Below are positions 35,680 through 42,861 of a DNA stretch of 64,000 nucleotides, piece by piece. The translations under genes were made by a program, and so were the position numbers. This stretch comes from Chromobacterium phragmitis. GTDB lineage: Bacteria; Pseudomonadota; Gammaproteobacteria; Burkholderiales; Chromobacteriaceae. The notes under the pieces were generated by a model, which was not told where the DNA came from, ran no database searches, and was given only the letters and a program-made list of their open reading frames with translations. Numbering within the stretch: position 1 is the first letter of the stretch; each line of letters opens with the position of its first letter. The stretch lies in assembly GCF_003325475.1 (NCBI RefSeq), contig NZ_CP029495.1:1860001-1924000 (forward strand), read 5' to 3'.

Positions 35680-36957
35680 ATGTCCCGCAATCTGGAACTG
35701 TTCGAACGTGGCAAGCAAGTGATCCCCGGCGGCGTCAACTCGCCGGTGCGCGCCTTTGGCCAAGTGGGCGGCACGCCGCGCTTCGTCGCCCGCGCCGAGG
35801 GCGCCTATTTTTGGGACGCCGACGGCAAACAGTATCTGGATTACGTCGGCTCCTGGGGCCCGGCCATCGTCGGCCACGCCCATCCGGAGGTGGTGAAAGC
35901 GGTGCAGGACGCGGCCGTGGGCGGCTTGTCCTTCGGCGCGCCGACCGAGGGCGAAGTGGTGATCGCCGAGGAGATCTGCAAGCTGCTGCCGTCGGTCGAG
36001 CAGGTGCGGCTGGTGTCGTCCGGCACCGAGGCGACCATGACCGCCATCCGCCTGGCGCGCGGCTTCACCGGCCGCGACCTGATCATCAAGTTCGAGGGCT
36101 GCTACCACGGCCACTCCGACAGCCTGCTGGTGAAAGCCGGCTCCGGCCTCTTGACCTTCGGCAATCCGTCCTCCGGCGGCGTGCCGGCCGATTTCACCAA
36201 GCACACGCTGGTGCTGCAGTACAACGACGCGGAGCAGCTGGCGCGCACCTTCGCCGAGATCGGCGACCAGATCGCCTGCGTGATCCTGGAGCCGATCGCC
36301 GGCAACATGAACCTGATCCAGCCGTCGCGCGAATTCGTCCAGGCGCTGCGCAGCCTGACGGAAAAACACGGCGCGGTGCTGATCTACGACGAGGTGATGA
36401 CCGGTTTCCGCGTGGCCAAGGGCTGCGCCCAGGGCCTGCACGGCATCACGCCGGACCTGACCACGCTGGGCAAGGTGGTGGGCGGCGGCATGCCGCTGGC
36501 GGCTTTCGGCGGCCGCGCCGACATCATGGGCAAGATCGCGCCCTTGGGCACGGTCTACCAGGCCGGCACCCTGTCCGGCAATCCGCTGTCCGTCGCCGCC
36601 GGCCTGGCCACGCTGAAGCTGATCCAGCAACCGGGCTTCTACGAGACGCTGGGCAGCCGTACCGCGCGCCTGGCCCAGGGCCTGGCCGACGAAGCCAAGA
36701 AAGCCGGCGTAATCCTGTCCACCGACAGCGTGGGCGGCATGTTCGGCTTCTACTTCAGCGGCAGGGCGCCGAAGTCCTACGCCGAGGCCACCGGTTGCGA
36801 CATCGAGCGCTTCAAGCGCTTCTTCCACGCCATGCTGGACGAGGGCGTCTACTTCGCGCCGTCGGCCTACGAGGCGGGTTTCGTCTCCATCGCCCACACC
36901 GACGAAATGATTGAACAGACCATTGCCGCTGCCGGCAGGGCCTTTGCCGGCCTTTAA
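35680..36957 (+). CDS. hemL: glutamate-1-semialdehyde 2,1-aminomutase
   Basis: A 425-aa PLP enzyme that makes 5-aminolevulinate from glutamate-1-semialdehyde, the step after HemA. The N-terminal IPGGVNSPVRAFGQVGG is diagnostic. The PLP lysine is K265 in TTLGKVVGGGMPLAAFGG and the PLP-binding aspartate is in LIYDEVMTGFRV. Length is normal. An AAGGAAAA ribosome-binding site precedes the ATG. It lies immediately after the peptide exporter but on functional grounds is unrelated to it. Confidence 0.97.
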   Translation: MSRNLELFERGKQVIPGGVNSPVRAFGQVGGTPRFVARAEGAYFWDADGKQYLDYVGSWGPAIVGHAHPEVVKAVQDAAVGGLSFGAPTEGEVVIAEEICKLLPSVEQVRLVSSGTEATMTAIRLARGFTGRDLIIKFEGCYHGHSDSLLVKAGSGLLTFGNPSSGGVPADFTKHTLVLQYNDAEQLARTFAEIGDQIACVILEPIAGNMNLIQPSREFVQALRSLTEKHGAVLIYDEVMTGFRVAKGCAQGLHGITPDLTTLGKVVGGGMPLAAFGGRADIMGKIAPLGTVYQAGTLSGNPLSVAAGLATLKLIQQPGFYETLGSRTARLAQGLADEAKKAGVILSTDSVGGMFGFYFSGRAPKSYAEATGCDIERFKRFFHAMLDEGVYFAPSAYEAGFVSIAHTDEMIEQTIAAAGRAFAGL

Positions 36958-36979
36958 CCGGATGGGCGGTTGGGAGACA

Positions 36980-37000
36980 GGGAGCTTAGGCTCCCTTTTT
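36980..37000 (+). terminator. rho-independent terminator after hemL
   Basis: Stem GGGAGC/GCTCCC with a 4-nt loop followed by TTTTT, 22 bp after the hemL stop. Confidence 0.85.
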
Positions 37001-37108
37001 CATTGGGGTGGATAAAACAATACGAATTGGTAGAATTCCCGCCGAATTCAAAAAACGATACGGACCGGAGAGGTCTGCGGGACATTGAGGCAGTTGAAGG
37101 GGAAACGG

Positions 37109-38401
37109 ATGGAAAGGAAGACCAGGCTGCGGCTGGCCGTCGGCATCGCCGCGCTGGCGCTCGCCGCGTTGGCGGCCGGCTGGCTGTGGCGCGGAGACGG
37201 CATCCAGACGGAACGTCTGGATTTGAGGGCCGGAGAGGGCCGCCGGGAAGCGGCGGCCATCATGAACCGGGTATATGGCAGCCAGCAGCATGATGAGAAG
37301 CGGAACTGCTGGCGCTATCTGCGCGAGGACGGCGGCGACTATTGCCTGAAACCGCTGGCGTTGGATCGCGTAGAGGCGGGCAAGGCGCGCAGGTTGTATC
37401 TGTTCGCCAGCGGGCGCCGAGACGGCGCGCGCGACGAGGACCTGAGCGGGTTGGCCGGCGCCTTCGTCGTCGATGCCGACACCCTGTCCCCGATTGCCGG
37501 CAGCCGCGAACTGGACTTTCTCAATCACCGGGCTTCAGGGCCGGACCAGGTCCAGTTGCTGCAATTGTCTGGCGACGGCTATATGGGCTGGTTCGCGGCC
37601 GGCCGAGCCGCGCCCGGAGACGTAGCCGAGGAATTTCCCCATTTTTACGCGCCCAAGGACGACAAGGTGCTGGAAATCGGCGGCGAGGTGTTCGGCCGCG
37701 ACGGCGAAACCGCCGACGGCGTGAAATTCGCGTACCAGCTGGACAGCGGCGGGAGCGATGCCAGGATGTATCCGCTGTCGCTGATCGTTCGCGACGGCAA
37801 GGACAAGCAGTTGGCCAGCTTTGATTTCCGTTTCGACCGCCGGCGCTGGGAATACGTTTGCGCCGATGTCGATTGCCGGGTGCGAGCCGGCCTGCCGGTC
37901 CGCCCCGAGCGGACGGGAAGAGTCCAGGGCGCGGAGGCCGTGGCGGCCGATGCCAGCGAGGCCTTGTTCGGCAAGGGGCGCAAGCTGTCTGAGACTGATT
38001 TGCGGGACGTGCTGGGCCAGATGGGCGTGAGTTACGTGGCGCAGGACGGCGCGGTGGGCTTCGTGGATCGGAACGGTTGCGACGCGCCCTACCCGCTGGA
38101 TGCCCATTTCGAGCGCGACGGCGTGCAGGAGCAATTGTGGGTGCGCGGCGGCGATGGCTGCACCTCGGGCGATGTCGGCGGCTCGGTCTGGATTTTCGTC
38201 CGCGACGCAGGCGGCCGCCTGCGCGCCAATCTGGGCACGCCCGCCGCCGATGTGCGCCGCACCCGCGACGTATCGGCCGGCGTGCATGATCTGCGCGTCG
38301 GCGCGGCAGGCTTCTGCGACCGCATCTGGCGCTGGAACGGCAAAGCCTTCATCCACCTGTTGAACGTCCCCACCCAGGCGGGCGGCTGCGACAGCGCCTG
38401 A
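37109..38401 (+). CDS. membrane-anchored eight-cysteine protein, paralogue 1 of 4
   Basis: A 430-aa protein with an N-terminal membrane anchor (about residues 8-28, LRLAVGIAALALAALAAGWL) and a large presumably periplasmic part. It shares a two-block plan with the next three genes. The N block has IMNRVYG, NCWRYL, YCLKPLALDRV, GAFVVDA and VQLLQLSGDGYMGWF. A middle YVCADVDC is followed by a variable linker. The C block has LSETDLRDVLGQMGVSYV, GGDGCTSGDVGGSVW, LRANLGTPA, GFCDRIWRWNGK and QAGGCDS. Eight cysteines are conserved across all four copies. I recognise no family. It is the most diverged copy. The start is set by GAAGGGGAAACGG. Confidence 0.8.
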   Translation: MERKTRLRLAVGIAALALAALAAGWLWRGDGIQTERLDLRAGEGRREAAAIMNRVYGSQQHDEKRNCWRYLREDGGDYCLKPLALDRVEAGKARRLYLFASGRRDGARDEDLSGLAGAFVVDADTLSPIAGSRELDFLNHRASGPDQVQLLQLSGDGYMGWFAAGRAAPGDVAEEFPHFYAPKDDKVLEIGGEVFGRDGETADGVKFAYQLDSGGSDARMYPLSLIVRDGKDKQLASFDFRFDRRRWEYVCADVDCRVRAGLPVRPERTGRVQGAEAVAADASEALFGKGRKLSETDLRDVLGQMGVSYVAQDGAVGFVDRNGCDAPYPLDAHFERDGVQEQLWVRGGDGCTSGDVGGSVWIFVRDAGGRLRANLGTPAADVRRTRDVSAGVHDLRVGAAGFCDRIWRWNGKAFIHLLNVPTQAGGCDSA

Positions 38402-38412
38402 TCCGTGATGAG

Positions 38413-38432
38413 ACGGCGGCTTGGGCCGCCGT
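38413..38432 (+). terminator. hairpin after paralogue 1
   Basis: Stem ACGGCGGC/GCCGCCGT with a 4-nt loop and a short TTC tail, 12 bp after the stop. It is probably a weak terminator. The remaining 170 bp before paralogue 2 is AT-rich at its 3' end and may hold a separate promoter. Confidence 0.5.
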
Positions 38433-38604
38433 TTCGCATCAGGGATGCCGGTTCGCGTCTTGCTCGCAAGCGCGGGCGGCGGCCAGCTCATTCGCATCCA
38501 ATGACAAGCACGCCATTCATTTTGCCTGATAAAATGACAATTAAAATTTTTTGACGCGCTTTTTTTCAATCGACATCAAGCAGTTCGGGTTGAGACGGAA
38601 CCAT

Positions 38605-39930
38605 ATGGAAAACAAGAAAAAAATCGCCTTGCTGGCAGGTGCCGCTGTCTTGCTGATCGCCGCCGGCTTCGGCGGGTGGCGATACTGGAAATCGCATCAG
38701 GCGGTGCAAGTGGAGCGGCTGGCGTTGGATGGGGAATCCAGCCAAAAGACTATCGCCGGCATCATGAATCGCGAATATGGCAACAAGCATTACAACAGGG
38801 AAGAAGATTGCTGGAATATCGAGCATGGCAATCGCACCTATTGCATGAAGCCGCTGTCGCTGGATCGGGTGCGGGTGGATGGAGAAGACAGGTTTTATCT
38901 TCTGGCCGGTGGTTATCTGTGGGAGTCCAGCCATGCCGACAGCGATGGCCTAGTGGGGGCGTTCGTGTTCAAAGCCGATGGCAGCGAGCCGATCGCTTCC
39001 GTTCGAGCCTTGGCCTACGACAGCGTGGGCGGTGCCATGCCGGAGAACGTCAAATTGCTGCAACTCACGCGCAGCGGGCAGATGGGCTGGCTGATCCAGG
39101 GAGGCGGGGATCTCAATGGCGGGTACTCCTACCGCGAGCCGCATCTTTTCATGCCTAAGGATGGGAAGATCATCGATGCCGCTGGAGATCTGATCGGCGC
39201 GCAGGGCCAGGCGCAGGTGGCGCTGGACTTCGACTACCATGCCGATGCCAGTAAAACCGACGCCGAATATTATCCAATGTTGCTGACGGTTCGGGATGAA
39301 GCCAAGAAGGAAGTGGCCAGCTACCGTTTTCAGTTTGACAGAAGCAAATGGAAGTATGTCTGCGGCGACAAGACCTGCGGCGAGCGCGGCAGCCTTCCGC
39401 AGGATGATGAGGATGCCAATGGCGAGCCTATGGATAGCGACGATGGCGACGCGCCAGCCGATCCGCCGGCCAACGCCAATGCAGCCTTGTTCAGCGATGG
39501 CACCGAATTGTCGGCCGCCGACCTGAAGGACGTTTTGGCCGCAGTCAAAGCCACTTTCGTCGTGAAGGATTCGCAAACCTGGGGTTTTGTGACGGCCGAG
39601 TGCGTCAAGCCATTCCCTTTGTCGGCCGAAGTGGTCAAGGGTAATGAAGATAACCACAACATGCTGTGGCTGGAGGGCGGGAACAGCTGCACGTCCGGCA
39701 ATACCGAGCACAGCATCTGGCTGTTCATTCGCGGAGAAGATGGCCATCTGCGCGCCAATCTGGGCCTGCCGGCCAAGCAGGCGACCGTCACCAACGATGC
39801 CAACGAGGGCTACAACGACATCCGCCTGTCGGGCAACGGCTTTTGCGAAGCGGTATGGCGCTGGGACGGCAAGCAATACGCCCACCTGAAGAATATCGCG
39901 ACCCAGCCGGGAGGCTGCGGCGGCGAGTAA
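38605..39930 (+). CDS. membrane-anchored eight-cysteine protein, paralogue 2 of 4
   Basis: A 441-aa paralogue with a lysine-rich start and a membrane helix at about residues 8-25. The conserved blocks are IMNREYG, DCWNIE, YCMKPLSLDRV, GLVGAFV, VKLLQLTRSGQMGW, YVCGDKTC, LSAADLKDVLAAVKATFVV, WGFVTAEC, GGNSCTSG, LRANLGLPAKQ, GNGFCEAVWRWDGKQY and QPGGCGGE. An acidic linker (QDDEDANGEPMDSDDGDAP) separates the two blocks. The cysteine count is eight, as in the other copies, consistent with four periplasmic disulfides. Function unknown. Confidence 0.85.
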   Translation: MENKKKIALLAGAAVLLIAAGFGGWRYWKSHQAVQVERLALDGESSQKTIAGIMNREYGNKHYNREEDCWNIEHGNRTYCMKPLSLDRVRVDGEDRFYLLAGGYLWESSHADSDGLVGAFVFKADGSEPIASVRALAYDSVGGAMPENVKLLQLTRSGQMGWLIQGGGDLNGGYSYREPHLFMPKDGKIIDAAGDLIGAQGQAQVALDFDYHADASKTDAEYYPMLLTVRDEAKKEVASYRFQFDRSKWKYVCGDKTCGERGSLPQDDEDANGEPMDSDDGDAPADPPANANAALFSDGTELSAADLKDVLAAVKATFVVKDSQTWGFVTAECVKPFPLSAEVVKGNEDNHNMLWLEGGNSCTSGNTEHSIWLFIRGEDGHLRANLGLPAKQATVTNDANEGYNDIRLSGNGFCEAVWRWDGKQYAHLKNIATQPGGCGGE

Positions 39931-39967
39931 CGCCAAGCGCCGGGACATTGCGCTCCCGAAGATGCGC

Positions 39968-39988
39968 GTCCGGGCTTCTCGCCCGGAC
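39968..39988 (+). other. hairpin in the leader of paralogue 3
   Basis: Stem GTCCGGGC/GCCCGGAC with a 5-nt loop, ending 5 bp before the AAGGA ribosome-binding site. A comparable hairpin occupies the same place before paralogue 4, so the leader was duplicated with the gene or is functionally kept. Confidence 0.55.
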
Positions 39989-40003
39989 CCCCAAGGATAT
40001 TCC

Positions 40004-41326
40004 GTGAAATTGAATAAGAAACACTGGATCGCGCTGGCGGGATTCGCCATCGCATTAGTCTTGGGCCTGACGGCCTATCGCCTGCTGCACCGGCAAGCGG
40101 TCCGCGTCGAACGGCTTGCCGTGGATGGCGAACCTGGCCAGCAGCTAGCCAGCGACATCATGAACAGGATGTACGGCCAGGAGGCTTACGACGCCAAGGA
40201 AAAGTGCTGGAACATCGATCATGCCGCTGGCCAGGATGAGGAGGCCGCCACGTATTGCATGAAACCCCTGGCGCTAGACCGCGTGCACGCAGCAGGCGAG
40301 GATAGACTGTACTTGTTCGCCGGCGCAGATCGACCGGACGCCAGCCATATGGATACCGACGCGCTGGTCGGCGCTTTCGTAGTCGACGCCAAGACTCAAG
40401 AGCTGATCGCAGGTGACCGCGAGCTGTCATTCGCCAGCGGCTTTGCCAGCGCGCCGAATGAGGTGAAGTTGCTGCAACTGTCCGCAACCGGCTACATGGC
40501 TTGGTTTGCCGAAGGCGGCGACATGCATCAAGGCATTTCAGCCAGCTACCCACAGCTCTTCGCCCCCAAAGGTAAAAAAATCGTCGCGATCGAAGGCGAG
40601 CTGTTTGGCAAAGAAGAAGGCATGTCCGAAGAACTGAGCTTCGACTATGAGCCCGACGCCGCCAAGGCCGACAAGGAGGTATTCCCGCTGCTGTTGAGGG
40701 TCAGCGACGACAAGCATAAGCCATTGGCCAACTTCCGCTTCCGCTTCGACAGCCATAAGTGGCAGTACGTCTGCGCTGACCAAGCCTGTCGCGATAAGAA
40801 AGGTATTCCCGAAGCGAAACCGGAGACTTCGGAAGAGACGGACGACAGCCCGGCCCAGCCGCCGGCCAACGCCAACATCGCCTTGTTCAATGACGGCGCC
40901 GAGCTGTCCGCGGCGGACCTGAAAGACGTATTGGCTGCGATCGGCGCCGTCTATGTGGTGAAGGATCAAGACAACTGGGGTTTCGTCACTGAGAAATGCC
41001 ACACGCCGTTCAAGTTGAGCGCCTCCTATCCCGAAGGTGAAAAAGACAGCCACAACGAACTGTGGATCACCGGCGGCAGCGCCTGCACCTCCGGCGCCAC
41101 CGGCCAGAGCGTATGGCTGTTCATCCGCGGCGAGGATGGCCATCTGCGCGCCAACCTAGGCGTGCCCGCGACCAAGACTTCGTTGACCAGCGATGTCAAC
41201 AACGGCCGCTACGACTTGCGTTTGGCGGGCAACGGTTTTTGCGAGGCGGTATGGAGCTGGGACGGCAGCCAGTATCAGCACCTGAAAAACATCGCCACCC
41301 AGCCGGGAGGCTGCGGCGGCGACTGA
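40004..41326 (+). CDS. membrane-anchored eight-cysteine protein, paralogue 3 of 4
   Basis: A 440-aa paralogue. The GTG start is chosen because it follows CCAAGGATATTCC and gives the KLNKKHWIALA start shared with paralogue 4; a longer in-frame ATG start would read through the leader hairpin. It has a membrane helix at about residues 7-25, an acidic/Glu-rich linker (PEAKPETSEETDDSPAQP) and the same eight cysteines (KCW, YCMKP, YVCADQAC, EKC, SACTSG, GFC, GGC). The C block is very close to paralogue 2 (LFIRGEDGHLRANLG). Function unknown. Confidence 0.85.
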   Translation: MKLNKKHWIALAGFAIALVLGLTAYRLLHRQAVRVERLAVDGEPGQQLASDIMNRMYGQEAYDAKEKCWNIDHAAGQDEEAATYCMKPLALDRVHAAGEDRLYLFAGADRPDASHMDTDALVGAFVVDAKTQELIAGDRELSFASGFASAPNEVKLLQLSATGYMAWFAEGGDMHQGISASYPQLFAPKGKKIVAIEGELFGKEEGMSEELSFDYEPDAAKADKEVFPLLLRVSDDKHKPLANFRFRFDSHKWQYVCADQACRDKKGIPEAKPETSEETDDSPAQPPANANIALFNDGAELSAADLKDVLAAIGAVYVVKDQDNWGFVTEKCHTPFKLSASYPEGEKDSHNELWITGGSACTSGATGQSVWLFIRGEDGHLRANLGVPATKTSLTSDVNNGRYDLRLAGNGFCEAVWSWDGSQYQHLKNIATQPGGCGGD

Positions 41327-41379
41327 GCATGGCGGATCGGTCCGCTGCGGTTTCGGCATGCGGCCCCGATCCGTTACCC

Positions 41380-41398
41380 GCCGGGCTTGGCGCCCGGC
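41380..41398 (+). other. hairpin in the leader of paralogue 4
   Basis: Stem GCCGGGC/GCCCGGC with a 5-nt loop followed by AATTTTCC and then AAGGACC and the GTG start. It may terminate part of the transcript from paralogue 3 or shape translation of paralogue 4. Confidence 0.55.
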
Positions 41399-41417
41399 AA
41401 TTTTCCAAGGACCTTCC

Positions 41418-42752
41418 GTGAAATTGAACAAAAAACACTGGATCGCGCTGGCAGTGGCGGCCATCGCCTTATCGGGCCTGATAGGCGCGGCGTACTGGGT
41501 GATGACGCGAGGGGAGAGCCGCGTCGAGCGGTTGGCGCTGGATGGCGGGCCCGGGAAGCAATTGGTCCGCAGCGCCATGGATAAAATATATGGCCACTCG
41601 AACTACAGCCGAGAACGAGATTGCTGGACACTGACGCAAGACTACAACGAATTCTGCATGAAGCCGCTGGCCTTGGATCGAGTCGGCAGCGGAGCGGATG
41701 GCCGGCTGTATTTGTTCACTTCGGGGGATGGCTCTCACGAGGGCGAGGGGGGAGAGAGCCAATTCGCGGTGGTCGGCGCTTTTATCCTGAAAGAGCAAGG
41801 GCTGGATATTGTGGCTTCCAGCAATGGCATGAGCTTTGTCAATCACGATTTCAAAGGCCCCGACGCGGTCAAGTTGATATCTCTTTCCGCGACAGGCGAC
41901 ATGGCTTGGCTTGCGGAGGGCGCCATCTATAAATCCTATCCGCAGTTGTTTGCGGCCAAGGATAAGGAGGTGGTCGAGATTACCGGCGAGCTCTTCGGCA
42001 AACGCCGCGAGGAGCTGGAGCGGGCGGTATTCGAGTATCGAGCGGATCGCAACGAAGCCGGCGAGCCATTTTATCCGCTGCTGCTCAGTGCCAGTCAGCA
42101 AAAGGGAGGCTCAACGCAGGTATTCAAATTCATTTTCGATAACAAGAAGTGGGAATATGTTTGCGCGGACGATGCCTGCCGAGAGCGCTATCAGGCATGG
42201 CGGGATGAGGATTCCGATGATAACGAAGCCGAAGAAGAGCCTGCGTCGGATGCTCCGCCGTCCGATGCCAACGCCGCCTTGTTCGATGACGGCAACACGC
42301 TGTCCGATGCGGACTTGAAGGAAGTGCTGGCTGCCTTGGGCGTGAGTTATGTGATCAAGGACCAGGACACCTGGGGCTTCGTCACCGACAAGTGCCGCAC
42401 GCCGTTCCGCCTGAGCGGCTGGTATACCAAGAACCATAAGGAAGACCATAACGAAATCTGGATACGGGGCGGGGACAGCTGCACCTCCGGCAGCGTAGGC
42501 CAGAGCATCTGGGCTTTCGACCGTGATGATGACGGGCATTTGCGCGTCAGCTTCGGCGTGCCGGCGACCAAGTTCGTCGTGGTGACCGATGGTCCGGATA
42601 GCGATTCGGACAATCCGTATCATGACATCCGCCTGTCCGGCAACGGCTTCTGCGAGTCGATCTGGCGTTGGGATGGCAAGCAGTACCAGCGCCTGCGCAA
42701 CGAGGCGATGCAGCCCGGCGGTTGCGACCGCGAGCCGGCGGCGCAGCAGTAA
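41418..42752 (+). CDS. membrane-anchored eight-cysteine protein, paralogue 4 of 4
   Basis: A 444-aa paralogue with GTG start and KLNKKHWIALA leader identical to paralogue 3, a membrane helix at about residues 7-27, and an acidic linker (DEDSDDNEAEEEPASDAPP). The eight cysteines recur (DCW, FCMKPLALDRV, YVCADDAC, DKC, DSCTSG, GFC, GGC). The C block adds a short insertion (TDGPDSDSDNPYHDIRL) and ends in EPAAQQ. With a terminator just after it, this closes the four-gene array. Function unknown. Confidence 0.85.
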   Translation: MKLNKKHWIALAVAAIALSGLIGAAYWVMTRGESRVERLALDGGPGKQLVRSAMDKIYGHSNYSRERDCWTLTQDYNEFCMKPLALDRVGSGADGRLYLFTSGDGSHEGEGGESQFAVVGAFILKEQGLDIVASSNGMSFVNHDFKGPDAVKLISLSATGDMAWLAEGAIYKSYPQLFAAKDKEVVEITGELFGKRREELERAVFEYRADRNEAGEPFYPLLLSASQQKGGSTQVFKFIFDNKKWEYVCADDACRERYQAWRDEDSDDNEAEEEPASDAPPSDANAALFDDGNTLSDADLKEVLAALGVSYVIKDQDTWGFVTDKCRTPFRLSGWYTKNHKEDHNEIWIRGGDSCTSGSVGQSIWAFDRDDDGHLRVSFGVPATKFVVVTDGPDSDSDNPYHDIRLSGNGFCESIWRWDGKQYQRLRNEAMQPGGCDREPAAQQ

Positions 42753-42770
42753 GCGCGCGGCGGTGAAATA

Positions 42771-42799
42771 AACGGCGGCTTGGACCGCCGTTGTCTTTT
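42771..42799 (+). terminator. rho-independent terminator after the four-paralogue array
   Basis: Stem AACGGCGG/CCGCCGTT with a 6-nt loop followed by GTCTTTT, 18 bp after the stop of paralogue 4. Confidence 0.75.
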
Positions 42800-42861
42800 G
42801 CGGCTTTGCAGCGCGGGCCGAATCCGGCAACATCGCCCCACCTCCCGTTCCTCGATGCGCA

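Noticed and set aside
37109..42752. The four-gene array considered as a mobile or repeat-derived element
   Set aside because: No transposase, terminal repeats or target duplication; the copies are diverged full-length genes, which fits ordinary tandem duplication.
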